Under the pieces are notes generated by a model, which saw only the letters and a list, made by a program, of their open reading frames with translations, had not been told where the DNA came from and did not search any database. A program made the position numbers and the translations under genes. This document shows positions 59,087 through 64,000 of a DNA stretch of 64,000 nt, in pieces. Position 1 is the first letter of the stretch, and each line of letters begins with the position of its first letter. The DNA comes from an uncultured Ruminococcus sp. (lineage in GTDB: Bacteria > Bacillota > Clostridia > Oscillospirales > Acutalibacteraceae): contig CACYTI010000004.1 of the NCBI GenBank assembly GCA_902777275.1, forward strand, positions 1 to 64,000, read 5' to 3'.

Positions 59087-59515
59087 TCAGGTCTTTACCT
59101 TTACGGTCAGATAGAGGTTGGTGCCTACGCCTATCGTGGTTTCTATGCGCATTTCATCGCTGTATTTTTTGATGTTGGGAAGACCCATTCCCGCGCCGAA
59201 GCCGAGGCTGCGAACGTTGTCGGGCGCGGTCGAATAGCCCTCCTGCATAGCCTTTTCAACGTCGGGTATGCCGGGACCGTGGTCGGAAAGAAGGATCTCG
59301 ATCCTGTCGGGATAAATGTCAACATCGCAGAATCCGCCGTCGGCGTGAATGACCATGTTGATTTCAGCCTCATACATCGCAATTGCGGTGCGGCGAATGG
59401 CGTCGGGATTGAAACCGAGGGACTTCAGGCGCTTTTTAACGGCTCCGCTTGCTTCGCCCGCGCGCGTGAAGTCCTCGCCCGACACCTCATAGTGAAGGTG
59501 AATGGCGTTGCTCAT
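59087..59515 (-). CDS. anti-sigma-factor-like ATPase (RsbW/SpoIIAB fold)
   Basis: 142 residues. AIAMYEAEINMVIHADGGFC (N box), LLSDHGPGIPDVEKAM (G1) and GFGAGMGLPNIKKYSD (G2) make a GHKL ATP site of anti-sigma type. Overlaps the first DRTGG gene by 4 bases (ATGA). In this locus it probably transmits the state of the sensory hydrogenase, perhaps by protein phosphorylation; the target is unknown. Confidence 0.82.
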   Translation of the reverse strand: MSNAIHLHYEVSGEDFTRAGEASGAVKKRLKSLGFNPDAIRRTAIAMYEAEINMVIHADGGFCDVDIYPDRIEILLSDHGPGIPDVEKAMQEGYSTAPDNVRSLGFGAGMGLPNIKKYSDEMRIETTIGVGTNLYLTVKVKT

Positions 59516-59859
59516 ACCTTTGTTCCTCCCGAAAGTCCGTTTGAATACAAAAGTCCGCAGGCAGTGAACATTCTGTAGCGGGTTTTCATAAGGGTGATGC
59601 CGCGCTGCTCGGCGAGTCTGATGATCGAATCATCGGGGACCTTTCCGCGTACAAAAACGATGCACGCCATGTCCATCATCTCAGCCGTGCGGACGACCTG
59701 CGGGTTCACCAAGCCCGTAAGAAGAACCGACTGATCCTTGACAAACGCAAGCACATCGCTCATCATATCGGAGCCGCAGGCGGTCTTGATCTCCTGCCCC
59801 AGGTCTCCCTCGCAGATGATCTCTCCCTCTAAAATGTCGATAATATCTTTAACAACCAT
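59512..59859 (-). CDS. DRTGG-domain protein, first gene of the hydrogenase locus
   Basis: 115 residues from the ATG at 59859 behind AAGGAGTG; an ATG at 59880 overlaps that site. GDLGQEIKTACGSDMMSDVL, LTGLVNPQVVRTAEMMDMAC and IVFVRGK match the DRTGG fold. It heads the unit behind a consensus promoter and is translationally coupled to the anti-sigma-like gene. Confidence 0.78.
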   Translation of the reverse strand: MVVKDIIDILEGEIICEGDLGQEIKTACGSDMMSDVLAFVKDQSVLLTGLVNPQVVRTAEMMDMACIVFVRGKVPDDSIIRLAEQRGITLMKTRYRMFTACGLLYSNGLSGGTKV

Positions 59860-59895
59860 TAATTTGATACACTCCTTCATTATATATTCATTGTT

Positions 59896-59924
59896 ATTAT
59901 ATCATATATATTGTTTTGTTTCAA
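59896..59924 (-). promoter_or_regulatory. hydrogenase-locus promoter TTGAAA-17-TATAAT (minus strand)
   Basis: On the minus strand TTGAAA (59924-59919) and TATAAT (59901-59896) are 17 bases apart, 37 bases ahead of the first gene. No clear Rex-type palindrome was seen. 59925-60120 shows no gene. Confidence 0.75.
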
Positions 59925-60123
59925 TATAGTTTTATGTACAAGATTTACCATTAATTTTTAGGCAACGTGACACTCTTCCCATCAAAATTCCGTTTTATTT
60001 CAAAATTATGTTATTTGATACAAACTTTCCCGTTTATCGCGAAGTTATGATATTATATTGCTGTTTTTTGCGATAATTGATATAATTCGCAACATAGAAA
60101 CGTCAAAAAACAACTTTTCACGG

Positions 60124-60152
60124 TTGAAAAAAACAACATAAAGTGCTATAAT
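60124..60152 (+). promoter_or_regulatory. promoter TTGAAA-17-TATAAT
   Basis: TTGAAA at 60124-60129 and TATAAT at 60147-60152; the debranching enzyme ATG follows after 33 bases with TTGGAGGG. Confidence 0.75.
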
Positions 60153-60185
60153 GTCTGTGAACAACTATCTTGGAGGGATTCGTTC

Positions 60186-62276
60186 ATGTTAAGGGACTTA
60201 AAGCCCACAGACATTATTTGCGGATACAAGGTAAGACCCGGATACTACGATTTGGATGGAGCCACCCCTGTAAGGGGAGGCGTTAACTTTACAGTCAGCT
60301 CCGTATACGCAACATCATGTACTCTGCTGCTGTTCGCCCCCGAAGCGCGCACGCCTTATGTGCGTCTGCCCTTCCCCGACTCTTACCGAATAGGAAACAC
60401 CTATTCTATGATCGTTTTCGGACTTGAAATCGACAAGTTTGAATACGCTTATTCCATCGACGGACCAAACGACCCCAAAAAAGGTCTTATTTTTGATAAA
60501 ACAAAATATATTCTTGACCCCTACGCCAAAGCGGTAACAGGTCAGAGCGGCTGGGGCAAGCCTCAGCAGGATCAGTGCGTTTACAAGGCGCGCGTGGTAT
60601 TTAACGACTACGACTGGGGCAACTTCAAAACCAACCCCATTCCGCTTGAGGAGCTTGTTATTTATGAGCTTCACGTAAGAGGCTTTACTCAGGACGAAAG
60701 CTCGGGCGTTGCGAACCGCGGAACCTTTGCCGGCATCCGCGAAAAAATCCCGTATCTGAAAGAGCTCGGGATCAACGCCGTTGAGCTTATGCCTATTTTC
60801 GAGTTTGACGAAATGGGCTCTCACCGCAACTTCGAGGGTGAGCAGCTCTACGATTACTGGGGCTACAACACGGTTTGCTTCTTCGCGCCCAACACCAGCT
60901 ATGAATCTGCCGAGGGTCATAAGCACCACCGCGAGGGCACCGAGTTAAAGGAGCTTATCCACGATTTAAAATCCAACGGCATCGAGGTCATCCTTGACGT
61001 TGTGTTCAATCACACAGCCGAGGGCAACGAGATGGGTCCCTTCTTCTCCTTCAAGGGACTCGACAACAACATCTACTATATGCTGACTCCCGACGGAAAG
61101 TATTACAATTTCAGCGGCTGCGGCAACGTTCTCAACTGCAACCACCCGATAGTGCGCAACTTCATCAAGTCATGTCTGCGCTACTGGGTTACCGAATACA
61201 AAATCGACGGCTTCCGTTTTGACCTCGCCTCTATTCTCGGACGAAACGAGGACGGCACTCCTATGGATCAGCCTCCCCTGCTGAAGAGTCTGGCGTTCGA
61301 CCCGATCCTCGGTAACACAAAGCTCATTGCCGAGGCGTGGGACGCGGGCGGACTTTATCAGGTCGGCAGCTTCCCCTCATGGAACCGCTGGGCTGAATGG
61401 AACGGCAAATACCGCGACGATATGCGCCGCTTCCTCAAAGGCGACAGCGATCTGGCTTGGGCTGCCACGCACCGTCTCACGGGCTCTAAAGACCTGTACA
61501 ATCCGTCGTATCGCGAAAACTGCGCGAGCGTAAACTTTATCACCTGTCACGACGGCTTTACACTGTGGGATATGTATTCCTACAACGAAAAGCACAACTA
61601 TAAAAACGGCTGGAACAACACCGACGGTGCAAACGACAACAACAGCTGGAACTGCGGCGTCGAGGGCGAGACCGACGACCCGGAGATCGACGCGCTCAGA
61701 AGAAAGCTTGTCAAGAACGCCTTTGCTTCGCTGATGTGCAGCCGCGGCGCGGCTCTGTTCCTCGCGGGCGACGAGTTCTGCAACACTCAGTTCGGCAACA
61801 ACAACGCCTATTGTCAGGACAACATCACCTCGTGGCTCGACTGGACGCGCAAGGAAGAATACAGCGATGTATTTGAGTTCTTTAAATACATGATCGACTT
61901 CCGCAGGCGCTTCAAGGTCATCACAAAGAACCGCCGCGAATGTGACTGCACCTTCCCGCCCGAAAGCCTGCACTCCTGCAAGCCGTGGCAAACGCATTTC
62001 AACTCGGAGTCACGCATGGTCGGCGTTATGTACGCGGGTGCGTCGAGCATTCCGCTTGTAGACGAAATCGTTTACTTCGGGATAAACGCTCACTGGGAGG
62101 AAGCCGAAGTTGAGCTTCCGGGCTTGCCCGAAAACTACGAATGGCACCTTTACGTTGATACGGGCAGAGAACCCGATCAGGTTCTTTGCGAGCACGATAA
62201 CGTCACTCTTCCCGACCGCCGCATCACGATGCAGGGCAGATCGGTGATCGTCGCCGTAGCGCACAGATTAGGTTAA
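60186..62276 (+). CDS. glgX: glycogen debranching enzyme, GlgX/isoamylase type
   Basis: 696 residues, GH13_11-type length. A CBM48-like N-terminal domain (PVRGGVNFTVSSVYATSCTL) precedes the barrel: YELHVRGFT, AVELMPIFEFDE, VILDVVFNHTAEG, DGFRFDLASILGR (nucleophile Asp), KLIAEAWDAGG (acid Glu) and FITCHDGFTLWD (Asp). It cleaves alpha-1,6 branches of glycogen or limit dextrins in the cytoplasm and complements the GH13 enzyme at 9253. It stands alone between its own promoter and a terminator. Confidence 0.9.
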   Translation: MLRDLKPTDIICGYKVRPGYYDLDGATPVRGGVNFTVSSVYATSCTLLLFAPEARTPYVRLPFPDSYRIGNTYSMIVFGLEIDKFEYAYSIDGPNDPKKGLIFDKTKYILDPYAKAVTGQSGWGKPQQDQCVYKARVVFNDYDWGNFKTNPIPLEELVIYELHVRGFTQDESSGVANRGTFAGIREKIPYLKELGINAVELMPIFEFDEMGSHRNFEGEQLYDYWGYNTVCFFAPNTSYESAEGHKHHREGTELKELIHDLKSNGIEVILDVVFNHTAEGNEMGPFFSFKGLDNNIYYMLTPDGKYYNFSGCGNVLNCNHPIVRNFIKSCLRYWVTEYKIDGFRFDLASILGRNEDGTPMDQPPLLKSLAFDPILGNTKLIAEAWDAGGLYQVGSFPSWNRWAEWNGKYRDDMRRFLKGDSDLAWAATHRLTGSKDLYNPSYRENCASVNFITCHDGFTLWDMYSYNEKHNYKNGWNNTDGANDNNSWNCGVEGETDDPEIDALRRKLVKNAFASLMCSRGAALFLAGDEFCNTQFGNNNAYCQDNITSWLDWTRKEEYSDVFEFFKYMIDFRRRFKVITKNRRECDCTFPPESLHSCKPWQTHFNSESRMVGVMYAGASSIPLVDEIVYFGINAHWEEAEVELPGLPENYEWHLYVDTGREPDQVLCEHDNVTLPDRRITMQGRSVIVAVAHRLG

Positions 62277-62324
62277 AATTTCAGTCATCACCGTATTTGC
62301 GGTAATGCGTTGTATGATAATTAT

Positions 62325-62362
62325 AAGCCGGCTTTCTCTCACAGCGGGAGAAGCCGGTTTAA
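62325..62362 (+). terminator. terminator of the debranching enzyme gene
   Basis: AAGCCGGCTTTCTC and GGAGAAGCCGG pair, followed by TTTAATGCTTTTATT. 62363-62587 holds a TATGATAT-like box near 62531 and no gene. Confidence 0.75.
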
Positions 62363-62587
62363 TGCTTTTATTGTACGCTCACAAAATTATCAGCGTGCTC
62401 ATTTTTGCGTGACGATTCGGTAACGATCATCAAGCTTTGTAGAAAATAACTAAATTACATTTAGTAATATTAACGTATCTCACAAAAATTAAAAAGTTTA
62501 TAAAAAAGTGTGGCAATTTTTGATTTTTGTGTTATGATATATTTACGCAGGAGAATTTTCTCTCTGCGGGAAAACCGAGGTGCTATT

Positions 62588-63211
62588 ATGAGCTGCAGCA
62601 AAATAATCACAATTACAAGACAGTTTGGATCGGGCGGTCACGACATCGGCAAGTTACTCTCCGAAAAGCTCGGCATACCTTTTTACGATAAGGAACTGAT
62701 TTCTCTTGCAGCCAAGGAAAGCGGAGTCAGCCCCGCGGTTTTCGAGCAGGCTGATGAAAAGTTGTCAAGCAGCTTGCTTTATTCTCTTTCAGCGGGCTTG
62801 TATAACTACGGCGGTTTCTCAGCGTCAGGCGGCGTTCCCGTTAACGACCGCTTATACATTTTACAGCATAAGATCATCAAGGAAAAAGCGGAACAGGAAA
62901 ATTTTGTGGTGGTTGGAAGATGTGCCGACTATATTCTCAAGGAATTTGACAATGTTGTAAAGATATTTATTTACGCTGATTTGGACGTCAGAGTCAAGCG
63001 CGCCGTCAAGCGCAAGGACATCGAATCTGCAAGAGCCCGTCAGGCGGTTACAAAAGCGGATAAAACCCGCGCAAATTACTACAGTTTTTATTCAGGACAA
63101 AAGTGGGGCGCAACCGAAAACTATGATTTATGCATAAACAGCACAAATATTTCGGTTGAACAGGCCGCCGAGCTGATTGCCGGTTACGTAAGAATTCTCG
63201 AAAACCGGTAA
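62588..63211 (+). CDS. cytidylate-kinase-like family protein
   Basis: 207 residues from the ATG behind CGAGGTG. IITITRQFGSGGHDIGKLLS is the modified P-loop of this family, FYDKELISLAAKESGVS the second block, and VVVGRCADYIL and FIYADLDVRVKRAV complete the nucleotide kinase fold. Firmicutes often have this protein besides the true Cmk; the substrate is uncertain. A 23-codon frame follows. Confidence 0.82.
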   Translation: MSCSKIITITRQFGSGGHDIGKLLSEKLGIPFYDKELISLAAKESGVSPAVFEQADEKLSSSLLYSLSAGLYNYGGFSASGGVPVNDRLYILQHKIIKEKAEQENFVVVGRCADYILKEFDNVVKIFIYADLDVRVKRAVKRKDIESARARQAVTKADKTRANYYSFYSGQKWGATENYDLCINSTNISVEQAAELIAGYVRILENR

Positions 63212-63264
63212 TATCAGTCAGCCCTTCTGAATATACTGTTACTATGGATTCAGGAGGTGATAAT

Positions 63265-63336
63265 ATGAAATTCGTTGTTATGGATTTAGACGATTTTATC
63301 TTCGGTAACGAGGAATGGCATCCCAGCGAAAGATAA
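63265..63336 (+). CDS. 23-residue open frame with strong ribosome site
   Basis: AGGAGGTGATAAT stands directly before an ATG; the peptide is MKFVVMDLDDFIFGNEEWHP and then SER. It is acidic and not a membrane helix. The ribosome site is the best in its neighbourhood, so translation is likely. It could be a short functional peptide or a remnant; no family is known. A terminator hairpin follows within 100 bases. Confidence 0.45.
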   Translation: MKFVVMDLDDFIFGNEEWHPSER

Positions 63337-63402
63337 GTGCCGTTAAGGTCAAAGCTTAAATTTCCGAGATTAGCCGTTCTGCGGAACGGATCAGATAAAC
63401 AC

Positions 63403-63432
63403 TCAGCCCGCCGTTTTCACGGCGGGCTTTTT
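63403..63432. terminator. terminator between convergent genes
   Basis: AGCCCGCCG and CGGCGGGCT pair over TTTTCA and are followed by five T residues on the plus strand. Confidence 0.8.
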
Positions 63433-63460
63433 GGATTATGTTATTAAACTTTTAAAGCTG

Positions 63461-64000
63461 TCAGCCTACGCTGCCTATTACGGTCTCATGCTTTTCAACC
63501 AATTTTTCCTTTTGGCTGATTATTGTATCGGAAGCTTCCGTTTTCTTTTTATGTCCCTTTGTATAGTAAGAAAACGGAACCGTGAGCAAAATCGAGCCGT
63601 AGTATGTGATAAAACGCCATGCGACGATCGCGGTCTTTGTGCCGGCTCCGAAGAAGCCTCCGTAGTACAGGGCAAAAGCCGCCTCTGCCCCGCCCGACGC
63701 TCCCGGAAGCGGGATAAGGTTGGAGGTAAACAGCACAAACGACTGAATACAGATAAAATCAAACAGGCTGCCGACAGGCATTCCGTTCTGCGCGGCGATA
63801 TTCGGCATATCAAACGCTAAATATACAAAATACGGAACCGACAAAATCAGCAGAACCTGAACCGAAACGAGCGAGTAAACAGTCACAACGCGCTTGCGGT
63901 TCTGCATGAGCATTTTGTTGGAGTCCAAAAACATACGGAACTCTCTGTTGAGCTTGGCGATCTTTTGCGCCGAGTTTTTTACTTTCAGCTTGAGCAATAT
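63461..64000 (-). CDS. flippase-like membrane protein (LPG synthase TM family), 5' end outside the window
   Basis: About 180 residues are visible; the frame is open to the window edge, so the start lies beyond it. Several membrane helices and the block FTSNLIPLPGASGGAEAAFA match the UPF0104/lysylphosphatidylglycerol-synthase TM domain family (P-x-P-G-x-x-G-x-x-E). Such proteins move lipids or polyprenyl-linked sugars across the membrane. The C-terminus is a lysine-rich tail. Confidence 0.75.
   Translation of the reverse strand: MLLKLKVKNSAQKIAKLNREFRMFLDSNKMLMQNRKRVVTVYSLVSVQVLLILSVPYFVYLAFDMPNIAAQNGMPVGSLFDFICIQSFVLFTSNLIPLPGASGGAEAAFALYYGGFFGAGTKTAIVAWRFITYYGSILLTVPFSYYTKGHKKKTEASDTIISQKEKLVEKHETVIGSVG

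Noticed and set aside
60001-60120. Rex operator in the gap upstream of the hydrogenase locus
   Set aside because: No TTGTTA-N6-TAACAA palindrome is present; the AT-rich repeats there do not fit.

Overview
The window looks like chromosome from an endospore-forming anaerobic member of the Clostridia, most likely a Ruminococcus-like Oscillospiraceae. The reasons are an adjacent spoIIGA-sigE pair, an NAD(P)H-linked [FeFe]-hydrogenase operon with a sensory hydrogenase, two GH13 starch/glycogen enzymes, tight Gram-positive Shine-Dalgarno sites and TTGACA-17-TATAAT promoters. These are inferences from gene content; no ribosomal RNA is present.

Layout. 1-4510 is an AT-rich accessory segment ending at a 3' fragment of tRNA-Arg(CCU), which reads as the scar of an element integrated to its left. 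It carries a two-gene unit: a small two-helix membrane protein and a NACHT-type NTPase that share one 17-residue motif (two copies in the membrane protein, one at the N-terminus of the NTPase). I regard this as the best candidate for an undescribed system: a bacterial NLR-like sensor with a membrane effector joined by an amyloid-type signalling motif. 4511-9130 is a patchwork of decayed genes (secreted protein, DUF218 protein with an in-frame stop) and small enzymes (Vat/CatB acetyltransferase, Nudix, GNAT, alpha/beta hydrolase). 9253-14793 holds a GH13 enzyme, a MATE exporter, an EndoU lipoprotein with a probable immunity protein, and an HPr-kinase-like / PqqD-like / S26-peptidase set that resembles peptide-modification machinery without a visible precursor. 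15001-31665 is ordinary chromosome (Cthe_2159-type lipoprotein, PAP2, transporters, acyltransferase-like protein, PcrA, SNF2 helicase, NSS transporter) with an ABC transporter remnant and palindromic repeats.

31743-38704 contains spoIIGA-sigE, MscS, a MORN protein, pfkA and a GT2 glycosyltransferase. 38972-39254 is a tRNA-Pro/Val/Val cluster; behind it a 205-bp insertion is bounded by a 14-bp copy of the tRNA-Val 3' end. 39858-40330 is a SAM-I-like riboswitch, with promoter and terminator, in front of a 90-residue protein of unknown function. 40368-45278 has a TipAS-type MerR regulator with a 19-bp-spacer promoter, a SWIM protein, a methyltransferase/HIT chimera, yaaA, a broken GNAT copy, an Imm32-like protein and a Nudix enzyme. 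45405-49485 is a wreck of a phage head module: frameshifted portal, minor capsid protein with a C-terminal JAB-like domain, scaffold, and the first codons of a capsid gene, next to tRNA-Ser(CGA).

51281-59859 is one leftward hydrogenase locus: DRTGG - anti-sigma-like ATPase - sensory hydrogenase - DRTGG - PHP - NuoE-like - GHKL ATPase - 2Fe-2S ferredoxin - NuoF-like - [FeFe] hydrogenase. The structural subunits probably form an electron-bifurcating enzyme and the upstream genes sense redox state and signal. 60186-64000 holds a GlgX/isoamylase-type debranching enzyme, a cytidylate-kinase-like protein, a 23-codon open frame with a strong ribosome site, and a partial flippase-like membrane protein.
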